DNA of 64,000 bases from Flavobacterium piscis (lineage in GTDB: Bacteria; Bacteroidota; Bacteroidia; Flavobacteriales; Flavobacteriaceae): NCBI RefSeq assembly GCF_001686925.1, contig NZ_LVEN01000044.1:186001-250000 (forward strand). The letters are read 5' to 3'. Below, one piece after another: positions 33,625-42,663 of the stretch (positions within the stretch are counted from its first letter, which is position 1; the number at the start of each line of letters is the position of its first letter). A program made the position numbers and the translations under genes. Below the pieces are notes generated by a model. The model was given only the letters and a program-made list of their open reading frames with translations, had not been told where the DNA came from and did no database searches.

Positions 33625-35211
33625 TTAATGCATTGCATCAGCAGGATTAATTTTGTTTTTTCCTTTTTTAATGAAAAGAATAATTGGTATACAGAATAAG
33701 AACATGATTCCCAAATACATGAATATATCCATGTACGACATTACTGTGCTTTGTTTTAAAACGGCGTAATCTATTGCCTGATAGGCTTTTTTAAGAGCAA
33801 CATCCGCACTATAACCTTTTGCTTCAAAAGCTCTCTGCATTCCTATTATACGTTGTTGAACTTGGTAATTGGCAGGATCTAAATTTGTTAATAAATTAAC
33901 CCTGTGTTCCTGGCTTAAACGAGTGATAAAAGTAGTAATGATTGCAATACCAAATGAACCTCCTAATTGTCTCATCATTCCGGTAAAAGCAGCTCCTTCA
34001 CCAATATGTTTTCCTTTTAATGTAGAAAGGGAAAGTGTTGTAATAGGTACAAAAAGTAATCCTAAACCAACTCCTCTTAAAATCAAAGGCCAGTACATAT
34101 GTTCAACTCCTGTATCAGGTGTAAGACGGTTGCGCATCATAAAGGTAAAAAAGAAGAAAATTAAAAATCCTACTCCCACCATATATCCTTGCGGAACACC
34201 TTTTTGAATCATATTACCAACAAATGGCATCATGATCGCTGTTGTAATCGAACCCGGAATCAATAATAATCCGGCATCAGTTGCGGTCCATCCTAAAATA
34301 GATTGCGTATAAATCGGGATGATCAAAGTAGATCCGTATAAACCGAAGCCAAGAATAAAACACATTACGGTTCCAATTCTTAAATTTCCATCTTTTAAAA
34401 CACTTAAATTTACAATTGGATGTTTATAAGTAAGCTCTCTCCAGATAAACAATACCAATCCAAGAACAGTAACCACACTTAAAGTTACAATTAGCGAATC
34501 ATTAAACCAATCATCTTGTTGTCCGTGTTCCAGAACGAATTGTAATGAACCAATAAAAGCGGCTAATAATATAATTCCCCACCAGTCAACCTGATTTGCT
34601 TTTAATTTCTCTCCGTATTTTGGACTTCTTACGAAAGTAATCGCCAGAATAGTAGCAATAATACCCAACGGAATATTGATATAAAATATATAAGGCCAGG
34701 AATAATTATCTACTAAATATCCTCCTAAAGGCGGACCTAAAGTTGGACCAACAATTACACCCATACCGTAAATAGCTTGCGCCATACCACGTTTTGCTAC
34801 GGGGTAACTTTCGGTTATAATGGTTTGGGCTGTTACCAGTAAGGCACCACCACCCATACCTTGTACAAACCTAAAAGCTACAAGTTCCCAAATATTACTG
34901 GCATTACCGCACAAAAAGGAGCAGACTGTAAATATTATGATAGAAGCCACAAAATAGTTACGTCTTCCAAATTGCTGCGAAAGCCAACTCGTCATCGGAA
35001 TTACAATAACATTCGCAATTGCGTATGCTGTAATTACCCAAGCCACATCAGTCAAAGTAGCACCAAGGCTACCTCGCATGTCTGTTAGTGCTACGTTTAC
35101 AATCGTGGTATCTACAATTTCCAGCAGTGCACAAAGTACTGCAGTAATCGTAATAATTACACGTCTGTAACCGTATTCTACTAAATCGTCGTCTCCTTGT
35201 ACTGCTGTCAT
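33625..35211 (-). CDS. DHA2-type MFS efflux permease (EmrB/QacA-like)
   Basis: A 528-residue drug/H+ antiporter with 14 predicted helices. The antiporter motif C is present (VGPTLGPPLGGYLVD) and motif A reads MTSWLSQQFGRRNYF. It should work with the membrane-fusion protein and TolC encoded just upstream to expel hydrophobic compounds through both membranes. It follows the fusion-protein gene by four bases. The operon is led by a TetR repressor. Confidence 0.88.
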   Translation of the reverse strand: MTAVQGDDDLVEYGYRRVIITITAVLCALLEIVDTTIVNVALTDMRGSLGATLTDVAWVITAYAIANVIVIPMTSWLSQQFGRRNYFVASIIIFTVCSFLCGNASNIWELVAFRFVQGMGGGALLVTAQTIITESYPVAKRGMAQAIYGMGVIVGPTLGPPLGGYLVDNYSWPYIFYINIPLGIIATILAITFVRSPKYGEKLKANQVDWWGIILLAAFIGSLQFVLEHGQQDDWFNDSLIVTLSVVTVLGLVLFIWRELTYKHPIVNLSVLKDGNLRIGTVMCFILGFGLYGSTLIIPIYTQSILGWTATDAGLLLIPGSITTAIMMPFVGNMIQKGVPQGYMVGVGFLIFFFFTFMMRNRLTPDTGVEHMYWPLILRGVGLGLLFVPITTLSLSTLKGKHIGEGAAFTGMMRQLGGSFGIAIITTFITRLSQEHRVNLLTNLDPANYQVQQRIIGMQRAFEAKGYSADVALKKAYQAIDYAVLKQSTVMSYMDIFMYLGIMFLFCIPIILFIKKGKNKINPADAMH

Positions 35212-35215
35212 TATT

Positions 35216-36295
35216 TTATTTTAAATGTACATCTACGTCAACATTCATTCCCGGTCTTAGTAATTTTACTTTTTCAGGATCGTTTGATGCATCCAAATTA
35301 ATTTTTACCGGTAATCTCTGAATTGTTTTTACGAAGTTACCTGTTGCGTTATCAGGAGGTAATAATGAAAAACGTGATCCTGTTGCAGGAGAAAATGAAG
35401 TTAAGGTACCTTTGAATTCGTAGTTAGGATAAGCATCTACTTTTAAGCTTACTTTTTGTCCCACAACCATTTTGTTTAATTGTGTTTCTTTAAAGTTTGC
35501 TACAACCCAAGCTTCATTATTATTGATGATATAAAATAAAGATTGTCCCGGTTGAACCAATTGTCCTGGCTGAATATCTACTTTAGAAACCTGACCGTCA
35601 ATTGCTGCAGTTACAACAGTATACGTTAAGTTTAAATGAGCAACATCCAACATTGTTTTAGCTCTTTTTATATTTGCAGCAGCAACTTCAGTTTGTTTGT
35701 CAGAAACTTTAGACTTTGACTGAATTACTGATTTTTGGTAAGAACTTGCTCTTTGTTGTTGCTCTAAAACACGAACCTGATTTTCAGCTTCATCTTTTGC
35801 AGATAACGCTTGCTCATATTGTTGTTTTGTAATCGTGTGCGTTTTGTATAAATTATTGTAACGGTTATAATCGTTAGTAATTTGTCTCAATCTAATTTTA
35901 GCACTTTCGATAGAACCAGTTGCAGATCTCATTTGAGCATCAGAAACTGAAATATTTGCATTAGCACTTCCAATATCTGCTTTTGCAGCTTCGTATTGAC
36001 CTTCAGCACCTAATAATGCAGCATTTGCTTCATCGATTTTTAATTGGTAATCTCTTTTGTCAATAGTAAATAAAGTATCTCCTTTTTTTACAAAGTCATT
36101 ATCTTTTACATACACTTTACTAATATATCCAGATACTCTAGGAATAATTGGATTCATTTTTTTCTCGATCTGAGCATCATCAGTTTCTTCGTGGGCTAAG
36201 GAGTGCATGTATTTTGTTATTCCGTAAGTTCCGCCCACTAAAACCAACACGGTTAGTATAATGATGAATTTAGTATTTGTTTTTTTCTTTTCCAT
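35216..36295 (-). CDS. HlyD/EmrA family membrane fusion protein
   Basis: A 359-residue periplasmic adaptor with one N-terminal anchor helix (residues 8-27), a lipoyl-like half (PRVSGYISKVYVKDNDFVKKGDTLF), a coiled-coil hairpin (residues 80-210), the second lipoyl half (TYTVVTAAIDGQVSKVDIQPGQLVQPGQSLF) and a beta-barrel end. It would bridge the MFS pump and TolC. It lies between their genes. Confidence 0.9.
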   Translation of the reverse strand: MEKKKTNTKFIIILTVLVLVGGTYGITKYMHSLAHEETDDAQIEKKMNPIIPRVSGYISKVYVKDNDFVKKGDTLFTIDKRDYQLKIDEANAALLGAEGQYEAAKADIGSANANISVSDAQMRSATGSIESAKIRLRQITNDYNRYNNLYKTHTITKQQYEQALSAKDEAENQVRVLEQQQRASSYQKSVIQSKSKVSDKQTEVAAANIKRAKTMLDVAHLNLTYTVVTAAIDGQVSKVDIQPGQLVQPGQSLFYIINNNEAWVVANFKETQLNKMVVGQKVSLKVDAYPNYEFKGTLTSFSPATGSRFSLLPPDNATGNFVKTIQRLPVKINLDASNDPEKVKLLRPGMNVDVDVHLK

Positions 36296-36307
36296 GAGAG
36301 CTATCGA

Positions 36308-37627
36308 TTATATTTTAGAAAGATTGAATGATTGTGATAATTGTCCTGATACTGAAAGTAATTCGTAATATTTTTGAATAATTGTTGCTTTAGATACAGC
36401 TGTATTGATCTTAGCGCTTAATTGTTCAACATCGGCTTCAACCAAATCATTGGTATCTGCTAAACCATTGTCGAACTTATCTTTTACAAGTCTGTAATTT
36501 TCAGATGCCTGTTGAAGCGCTTCGTCATAAACTACACTTTGATTAATAGCCAGGTCATAATCTTCAATAGATTTTTGAACTTCAACTTTAATACGGTCTG
36601 TCATTACAGCTTCTGTGTTTTTAACTTCCATGGCTCTGCTTTCAGCTTCTCTTACATGAGCACTGTTTTTGTAAATTCCAGAGATGTCGTACGTTAAACC
36701 CAAACCAAAGTTCATTGCATATTTTACAGTAATAATATCTTTTAGATCTAAGGCAGTGTAACCACCAAGTAATGCTAATGTAGGATAGTATGCTGCTCTT
36801 GCTACTTTAATATTGGCTTCCGAAGCTTTTTGCTGAAAACGAATAGCTTCTAAATCTTTTCTGTTTTCTAGTGCTAAAACGTCAGATGTTGGTGCATTAC
36901 TCGTTTTTAAATTAAAGAAATCAGCTTCATTAACCTGAAGTTTTGTAGCAGGATCTAACTTAAGTAAAGTAGTAAGATAAAAGTTGATGTTATTAAGGTT
37001 GTTAGTAGCTTCATCAATCGATAATTGCGTTTTTGAAACTAATAATTGTGACTTTAATAAATCATTTCTCGGGATGATTCCGTTTTTCTCTAATTCTGTA
37101 AAATCAGTAACACGCTGTTTAGCGCTTTTTTGATTTTCATTTAAAACATCCAGGGTTTTTTGAGCTTTGTATAGCGCTGTATAGTAAGTAATCACTCTTA
37201 ACGCAACATCTTCTTTTGTTTTAGCAGCATTTGCATTTTCAGCTTCATATAAATTATCATATGCGTTAATGCTATTTTGAATTTTAAATCCTGCAAAAAG
37301 AGGCAAGCTTAAATTTGCCATTCCAATCATTGCTCTGTCAGGAGAGGCCAAAGAGGCACTTTCGCCCTGATTTGGCATATCTATCGACGCTTTTGTAAGG
37401 CGTTGGTATTGACCGGAAACTTTAATATCAGGATACTGATTGTTTTTAACCTCTTGTAATTCGTACTTTTTTGTGTTTACCTTAGTACTGGCAAGCGTAA
37501 CTTCGTTACTTTTTTCCCAAGCCAACTTCACGGCTTCGTCTAAGGTTAAACTTGTTTTTTCTTGTGCTTCTATTGATGAGATTCCGATGAAGAAAACACC
37601 AAAGAGCAATAATGGATTAATTTTCAT
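36308..37627 (-). CDS. TolC family outer-membrane efflux protein
   Basis: A 439-residue protein with a signal peptide (residues 1-22, ending IEAQ) and two OEP repeats dominated by long helices (SLTLDEAVKLAWEKSNEV; DNGLADTNDLVEADVEQLSAKI). It forms the outer-membrane exit duct of the pump. The frame could begin at a TTG six bases earlier, but ATG at 37625-37627 places the signal peptide correctly. It overlaps the end of the TetR gene by 11 bases. Confidence 0.88.
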   Translation of the reverse strand: MKINPLLLFGVFFIGISSIEAQEKTSLTLDEAVKLAWEKSNEVTLASTKVNTKKYELQEVKNNQYPDIKVSGQYQRLTKASIDMPNQGESASLASPDRAMIGMANLSLPLFAGFKIQNSINAYDNLYEAENANAAKTKEDVALRVITYYTALYKAQKTLDVLNENQKSAKQRVTDFTELEKNGIIPRNDLLKSQLLVSKTQLSIDEATNNLNNINFYLTTLLKLDPATKLQVNEADFFNLKTSNAPTSDVLALENRKDLEAIRFQQKASEANIKVARAAYYPTLALLGGYTALDLKDIITVKYAMNFGLGLTYDISGIYKNSAHVREAESRAMEVKNTEAVMTDRIKVEVQKSIEDYDLAINQSVVYDEALQQASENYRLVKDKFDNGLADTNDLVEADVEQLSAKINTAVSKATIIQKYYELLSVSGQLSQSFNLSKI

Positions 37628-38246
37628 AAACAAGTAGCGCTTTTATAGTTTGTTGAATGTGCTTTGTAAGACTGGTTTTAATGTAATCATTATACATTTC
37701 CTCTGTTTTTAAATTGAGTAAATCTTCGAAGAAAGGTTTATTCATATGAAAGTGAAAAAAGGTTCCAATAATTGTTGGAGTGATAAGCGGGATAATAACA
37801 TCTTTCCTGAAAACTCCTTTAGCCTGACCCTGAGCAATAATACTCTCAACAGATTTTAGATTTCCTTTTTTTAATTCTGTAAAAGCAATAAAACTTTTTT
37901 CTCTTTTTTTTGCGTTGATTTCAAAATGCAACACTCTGAAAATCCCTTTGTTACAACTTATTCTGTTAATGTAAATTTCGATTAATTTATTGACTTTTTC
38001 GATAGGTTCGAGATTTTCCTGTAATAAATTTTCGAGTTGTAATTTTAAATCAGAAGTTTTGTAGATAATTAAAGCTTCAAGCAGTCTTTCTTTAGAACCA
38101 AAATAATACGAAACCATCGCAATATTTATTTTTGCATGTTTTGAGATGTCTCGTATAGAAGTCCCTTCGAATCCTTTTTCAGAGAATAACTTCTCAGCAA
38201 CCTCAAGAATTTGAATTTTTTTATCGTTTAATTCGATGTGTGACAT
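37617..38246 (-). CDS. TetR family repressor of the efflux operon
   Basis: A 209-residue regulator with a classic helix-turn-helix (FSEKGFEGTSIRDISKHAKI, then INIAMVSYYFGSKERLLEA) and a helical C-terminal ligand domain. It is the first gene of the operon and overlaps the TolC gene. Two identical dyads lie just upstream against the promoter box, which supports autorepression of the whole operon, relieved by a drug-like ligand. Confidence 0.88.
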   Translation of the reverse strand: MSHIELNDKKIQILEVAEKLFSEKGFEGTSIRDISKHAKINIAMVSYYFGSKERLLEALIIYKTSDLKLQLENLLQENLEPIEKVNKLIEIYINRISCNKGIFRVLHFEINAKKREKSFIAFTELKKGNLKSVESIIAQGQAKGVFRKDVIIPLITPTIIGTFFHFHMNKPFFEDLLNLKTEEMYNDYIKTSLTKHIQQTIKALLVYEN

Positions 38247-38268
38247 GGTATTGTTTCTAAATCGGGTA

Positions 38269-38276
38269 CAAAATTA
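38269..38276 (-). promoter_or_regulatory. -7 box of the TetR-efflux operon
   Basis: Reads TAATTTTG on the minus strand, 22 bases before the ATG at 38246. It overlaps the first operator half-site. Confidence 0.6.
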
Positions 38277-38306
38277 AACAAGCGTTTAAATTAAACAGTC
38301 GTTTAA
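38274..38306. promoter_or_regulatory. Tandem dyads TTAAAC-N4-GTTTAA, candidate TetR operators
   Basis: Two dyads, 38274-38289 (spacer AAGC) and 38291-38306 (spacer AGTC), are offset by 17 bp. Each is a perfect inverted repeat of six bases. The first touches the -7 box, so repressor binding would block polymerase. Confidence 0.75.
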
Positions 38307-38387
38307 TTTTATTTTAACATAATATTAACAGAAAACCTTGTAGTGATTTTAGGCTAATATTATGCTTTAAAGCTAGTGTTTATTTAC

Positions 38388-38429
38388 AAAAAAAGCTGAA
38401 ATAATATTATAAAGGATATTATTTCAGCT
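38388..38429 (-). terminator. Terminator of the trp operon
   Basis: Arms AGCTGAAATAATA (38394-38406) and TATTATTTCAGCT (38417-38429) are perfect 13-bp complements with a 10-base loop; the minus-strand RNA continues into six U residues. It is the first strong hairpin after trpA. Confidence 0.78.
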
Positions 38430-38443
38430 ACGTGTTTTATACA

Positions 38444-38549
38444 ATCTTGTCATTCCGACGGAGGAGGAATCTTCGTAAGTAACTCCGTAAAGATAATCCA
38501 ATCATTGTCGAGTTTCTCGCGGAGATTTCTCATCTGTCGAAATGACAAA
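38444..38549. repeat. Dispersed ~105-bp inverted repeat, CATTCCGA family
   Basis: Opens TCTTGTCATTCCGACGGAGG and closes CATCTGTCGAAATGACAAA; it is a relative of 20161-20275 and 58189-58289. The spacer 38247-38582 holds the efflux operators, the trp terminator and this element; no gene. Confidence 0.78.
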
Positions 38550-38582
38550 CTATGTCACGGATTGTTTTAAGAAAAGGGATTT

Positions 38583-39344
38583 TTATCGAATCTCGCCAAC
38601 AAATTCATTAATCTTTCCACTACCACTTTCACTCAAATGCTTAATAAAAGCACTTCCAATAATAGCGCCTTTTGCATATTTCGTTGCCTGAGTAAACGTT
38701 TCTTTATTCGAAATTCCGAAACCAATAATTTGTGGGTTTTTAAGGTTCATATTTGAAATTCTTTCGAAATAATCTTCCTGAACGTTTCCAAAACCAGATT
38801 GAGATCCTGTTACACTTGCAGAACTTACCATATAAATAAATCCGTTTGAAACGCTGTCGATAAAACGAATACGTTCGTCAGATGTTTGAGGCGTAATTAA
38901 AAACACATTGATTAAGCCGTATTTTTCGAAAATCGCTTTGTATTCATCCGCATAAACATCAACCGGTAAATCCGGAATAATTAATCCGTCAATGCCTATT
39001 TCCGAACATTTTTTACAGAATGCTTCAACGCCATATTGTAGCATAGGATTAAAATAACCCATAATAATCAACGGAATTTTCACGCTTTCGCGGATGTTCT
39101 TCAGCTGATCGAAAAGAATTTGAGTCGTCATTCCGTTATGAAGCGCGGTTGTAGAACTCGCCTGAATCGTTGGTCCATCAGCCAAAGGATCACTAAAAGG
39201 CAAACCAATTTCGATTAAGTCAACGCCATTTTTTTCTAAATCCTGAATAATCTGAACGGTGTCATTTAAGTTAGGATATCCGGCAGAAAAGTAAATAGAA
39301 AGTATCTTTTTATCTTCTTGTAATTTTTGAGTTATTCTGTTCAT
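38583..39344 (-). CDS. trpA: Tryptophan synthase alpha subunit
   Basis: A 253-residue TIM-barrel enzyme that cleaves indole-3-glycerol phosphate to indole and glyceraldehyde 3-phosphate. The catalytic Glu and Asp are in DLIEIGLPFSDPLADGPTIQ, and phosphate-binding GFGISN and GAIIGSAF are intact. It passes indole to TrpB through an internal channel. It is the last gene of the trp operon, 237 bp downstream of a non-trp gene. Confidence 0.95.
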   Translation of the reverse strand: MNRITQKLQEDKKILSIYFSAGYPNLNDTVQIIQDLEKNGVDLIEIGLPFSDPLADGPTIQASSTTALHNGMTTQILFDQLKNIRESVKIPLIIMGYFNPMLQYGVEAFCKKCSEIGIDGLIIPDLPVDVYADEYKAIFEKYGLINVFLITPQTSDERIRFIDSVSNGFIYMVSSASVTGSQSGFGNVQEDYFERISNMNLKNPQIIGFGISNKETFTQATKYAKGAIIGSAFIKHLSESGSGKINEFVGEIR

Positions 39345-39581
39345 TTCTTATATGTTTTTCTCCTGCAAGGTTTCAAAACCTTGTAGGTATTTATTAAGTT
39401 ATTTTTTTGCCACTCCCGATAGCTATCGGGATAAAAGATTCTCACTGATTGCTGGAAATTTATTTCACGCAGATTTTAAATAGATTTAAGCTGATTTGCG
39501 CAGATCTTTTTTAAATCTGCTCTAATCTGCCAAATCTGCGTGAAATAAAATCGTTAATCTGTGCAATCTGTGGCATTATAT
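39345..39581. repeat. Spacer with nested inverted repeats before trpA
   Basis: Contains CAAGGTTTCAAAACCTTG (39367-39384), an 18-bp perfect palindrome TCCCGATAGCTATCGGGA (39414-39431), and 16-bp perfect arms TATTTCACGCAGATTT (39461-39476) and AAATCTGCGTGAAATA (39532-39547). Confidence 0.8.
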
Positions 39582-40319
39582 CTAAATCGTCACAACTCGA
39601 GTTGTCCAATTATCATTATTATTCTCTGCTAATAAAATTCCTGAATCCGAGTCATTCATTTGTCCAGCCAATTCACCTTTTTTATTCCAAAAAGCACTTT
39701 GTCCTGCCGATGGATAACCCCAGGATTCTCCACTAAAATTAGACATCAAAACATTCATTTTATGTTTCTCAGCATAGCTTTGCAAATCTCGATATGCATT
39801 TGGAATTCCGTTTGGTGTAAAGAAAATACTGGCAATGTAAATATCAGTTGCTCTCTTACAAGCGTTTTCAGGATGCAGCGGATTATCAATATCAGCACAA
39901 ATGGCAAATGAAATCTTTTGATTCTCAATTGTAATCATCGGATTATAATCGAAAGAAGATTGAAAGAACTCATCCTCACCTTCGTGCAAAAACTGCTTCG
40001 TATAAACTGCAACCGAATTGTCCGGAGAAATAACAAATTCTCCTATAAATAATTGAGATTCTACCTTAATTGGCGCGCCGGCAACAATAATAATATTATT
40101 TTCAACAGCCAGTTGTTGCAAATGATCCAATCGGGAATCGTCTTTTTTGAAAGCCAGTTTTTGAGCATGTTCTCTTTCATAACCTGTAATTGATAATTCA
40201 GGAAATGCGATTAATTGCGCTCCGTTTTGCACAACCAAATCGATAAGACGATAGTGATCTAATAAATTAGCTCCGATATCTCCTCGTGTTGGTTTTGTTT
40301 GTGCTGCTGCTAAAATCAT
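39582..40319 (-). CDS. Carbon-nitrogen hydrolase inside the trp operon
   Basis: A 245-residue nitrilase-superfamily enzyme with Glu in AFPELSITGYE, Lys in YTKQFLHEGEDEFF and Cys in FAICADIDNP. It is a paralogue of the protein at 20962-21690. It probably hydrolyses an unknown small amide. It sits between the GGCT gene and trpA, so it would be expressed with tryptophan synthesis, although nothing shows a role in it. Confidence 0.83.
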   Translation of the reverse strand: MILAAAQTKPTRGDIGANLLDHYRLIDLVVQNGAQLIAFPELSITGYEREHAQKLAFKKDDSRLDHLQQLAVENNIIIVAGAPIKVESQLFIGEFVISPDNSVAVYTKQFLHEGEDEFFQSSFDYNPMITIENQKISFAICADIDNPLHPENACKRATDIYIASIFFTPNGIPNAYRDLQSYAEKHKMNVLMSNFSGESWGYPSAGQSAFWNKKGELAGQMNDSDSGILLAENNNDNWTTRVVTI

Positions 40320-40327
40320 ATCGAATT

Positions 40328-40648
40328 TTATTTATTTTCTATATAAACCCAGGCAGCTGTTCCGGACTTCAACGTGACCTGAACTCTTTTGTAAGCATTA
40401 GATTCGAATATGTCAACTTTCGCTAAATCCGAAGCCGAAATATTAAAAGCAACACCATGAATAGGATCTGAAGCATCTTCTGTTGGTACGGCCACGACAT
40501 AATCCGCCATTCCAAATTCTTCTTCTATCTGAAGACTTTTCAGTTTGTGGCCCAAAAGCTGATCTTTAGTGCCATTTAAAACTTTATTAAAAAGCTGCAT
40601 CTGAATTTGTTTCGATCTTAATGTTCCGTATGAGAATAACTTTGTCAT
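40328..40648 (-). CDS. Gamma-glutamylcyclotransferase-like (AIG2 family) protein
   Basis: A 106-residue protein. The family opening KLFSYGTLRSKQIQMQLF (YGTLR motif) and the acidic catalytic-type residue in DIFESNAYKRV are present; the fold probably acts on gamma-glutamyl groups, but related members act on other amines. It follows trpB by 23 bp and precedes the nitrilase-like gene by eight bases, so these two form a coupled pair inside the trp operon. Confidence 0.8.
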   Translation of the reverse strand: MTKLFSYGTLRSKQIQMQLFNKVLNGTKDQLLGHKLKSLQIEEEFGMADYVVAVPTEDASDPIHGVAFNISASDLAKVDIFESNAYKRVQVTLKSGTAAWVYIENK

Positions 40649-40671
40649 AATTATGATTTTCTCGTTTTATT

Positions 40672-41853
40672 TTACAACTTAAAATATTCAATATAATTGT
40701 CTAAATCTTTATCGCCACGCCCTGAAAGACTTATAACTACAACATCTGTCGGTTTAAATTTCTTTTGATCTAAAACGGCAAAAGCATGCGCACTTTCGAT
40801 CGCCGGAATAATTCCTTCTAATTTTGTTAATTGTAAGCCTGCATTCATCGCATCATCATCAGTAACAGAGAAAAATTCCCCGCGTCCTGTTTGTGCCAAA
40901 TGCGCGTGCATTGGGCCAACTCCCGGATAATCTAAACCTGCAGAAATCGAATACGGTTCTGTAATCTGTCCGTCTGGCGTCTGCATCAAAAGGGTTTTAC
41001 AACCGTGAATAACGCCTACTTTTCCTAATTTGCTTGTTGCCGCACTATGACCGCTGTCGACACCTCTTCCGGCTGCTTCGACTGCTATAATTCCAACTTC
41101 TGGCTCATGCAAAAAGTGATAATAAGTTCCGGCAGCGTTACTTCCACCACCGATGCAAGCTACAACATAATCGGGATTTTCACGCCCTTCTTTTTCTTTT
41201 AGCTGCCATTTTATTTCTTCGGAAATTACACTTTGAAAACGTGTCACCATATCCGGGTAAGGATGTGGTCCAATAGCTGATCCAATAATATAATGGGTGT
41301 CAACCGGATTATTGATCCAGTCGCGAATTGCTTCGTTGGTAGCATCCTTCAACGTTTTTGAACCTGAAAGTGCCGGACGAACTTCAGCTCCTAACATTTT
41401 CATACGGGCAACATTTGGAGCCTGACGTGCAATGTCGATCTCGCCCATATAAACGATACATTCCATTCCCATTAAAGCGCAAACTGTGGCCGTTGCAACT
41501 CCGTGTTGTCCAGCTCCGGTTTCAGCAATAATTCTTTTTTTGCCTAATTTTTTTGCAACTAATATTTGCCCGATTGTATTGTTGACTTTATGTGCGCCGG
41601 TATGATTTAAGTCTTCTCTTTTTAGATAGACTTTGGTATTGTATTTTTCAGATAAACGCTTAGCAAAATAAAGTGGACTAGGGCGTCCAACGTAATCCTT
41701 TAATAACTGGTCAAACTCCGCTTTAAAATCGGGTTCGCTCGTTATTTTTAAATAATTCTGACGCAATTCTTCTACATTCGGATACAGCATTTCGGGAATG
41801 AAAGCGCCTCCAAATTCTCCATAATATCCTTTTTCGTTAACGTTAAAGTTCAT
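40672..41853 (-). CDS. trpB: Tryptophan synthase beta subunit
   Basis: A 393-residue PLP enzyme that condenses indole with serine. The PLP lysine lies in NHTGAHKVNNTIGQ, with the phosphate-binding GGGSNAAG and the N-terminal EFGGAFIPEMLYP. It is adjacent to trpF (11 bp), while two non-trp genes separate it from its partner trpA. Confidence 0.96.
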   Translation of the reverse strand: MNFNVNEKGYYGEFGGAFIPEMLYPNVEELRQNYLKITSEPDFKAEFDQLLKDYVGRPSPLYFAKRLSEKYNTKVYLKREDLNHTGAHKVNNTIGQILVAKKLGKKRIIAETGAGQHGVATATVCALMGMECIVYMGEIDIARQAPNVARMKMLGAEVRPALSGSKTLKDATNEAIRDWINNPVDTHYIIGSAIGPHPYPDMVTRFQSVISEEIKWQLKEKEGRENPDYVVACIGGGSNAAGTYYHFLHEPEVGIIAVEAAGRGVDSGHSAATSKLGKVGVIHGCKTLLMQTPDGQITEPYSISAGLDYPGVGPMHAHLAQTGRGEFFSVTDDDAMNAGLQLTKLEGIIPAIESAHAFAVLDQKKFKPTDVVVISLSGRGDKDLDNYIEYFKL

Positions 41854-41864
41854 TTCGTTTATGT

Positions 41865-42497
41865 TTAAAAGTTGGCAACATCAAATTTTCGTTTGAAATT
41901 GCTAAATAGATTTTTGTTTTTCAGCCCCGGTTCGATTTCAAATTTACTATTTACATCGATAGCATAAATAGGTAAATTGGTTTTTGATATCTCTTCAATG
42001 GCTTTTAATTCGTTTATTCCGATGCCGCCACTCAAAAAGAATGGTTTTTCAGACTTGTATTTTTTTAATATCGTCCAGTCAAATGTGGTTCCGTTGCCGC
42101 CTGGCAGTTTTCCTTTTGTATCAAAAAGGAAAAAATCGGAAACTGCTTCGAAAGGTTTTATGGTTTCAAAATCAAAATCATTATCTGCAGAAAATGCTTT
42201 TATGATTTGGACTTTCTTTGGTAATTCTTTTTTTAATTCTGATAAAAATTCAACAGATTCATTTCCGTGTAATTGAACGGCTTGTAAATTATATTTTGCC
42301 ACTTTCTCCAGAATTTCTTCCTGAGACTGATTTACAAAAACGCCCACTTTTTTGACAGTTGCTATCAGTTCCGGAATTTCTCCGTTAAAGTATCTTGCGG
42401 ATTTTTCCCAGAAAATAAATCCCATATAATCGGGTAGGAGTGCGCCTACTTCGAGTATGTTTTCAGGATATTTCATTCCGCATATTTTGAGTTTCAT
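41865..42497 (-). CDS. trpF: Phosphoribosylanthranilate isomerase
   Basis: A 210-residue TIM-barrel enzyme; the N-terminal KLKICGMKYPENI supplies the catalytic Cys, the catalytic Asp lies in DFFLFDTKGKLPGGNGTTFDW, and FFLSGGIGI binds phosphate. It isomerises PRA to CdRP. A 166-bp repeat-filled spacer separates it from trpC. Confidence 0.93.
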   Translation of the reverse strand: MKLKICGMKYPENILEVGALLPDYMGFIFWEKSARYFNGEIPELIATVKKVGVFVNQSQEEILEKVAKYNLQAVQLHGNESVEFLSELKKELPKKVQIIKAFSADNDFDFETIKPFEAVSDFFLFDTKGKLPGGNGTTFDWTILKKYKSEKPFFLSGGIGINELKAIEEISKTNLPIYAIDVNSKFEIEPGLKNKNLFSNFKRKFDVANF

Positions 42498-42663
42498 TTT
42501 GTTGTTGTTTTTGCCACGAAGGCGCTAAGACACTAAGTTTTTTTGTTTTTTGCCACGAAGGTTCAATGGCGCAAAGTTTTTTCGCCACGACCCGAACGAT
42601 AGTGAACAGGCGATGCAATTCACGAATGATAATAAATAAATTCGTGAATTCGTGGCTATTTTT
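42498..42663. repeat. Repeat-filled spacer between trpC and trpF
   Basis: Holds two copies of a GCCACGAAGGCGCTAAGACA-like unit and the GCCACGA...TTCACGAAT hairpin (42584-42656) whose left arm is split by 26 extra bases, while its right arm (42640-42656) is intact. Confidence 0.75.

Noticed and set aside
37628..37633. TTG start for the TolC gene
   Set aside because: ATG two codons later gives a normal signal peptide.
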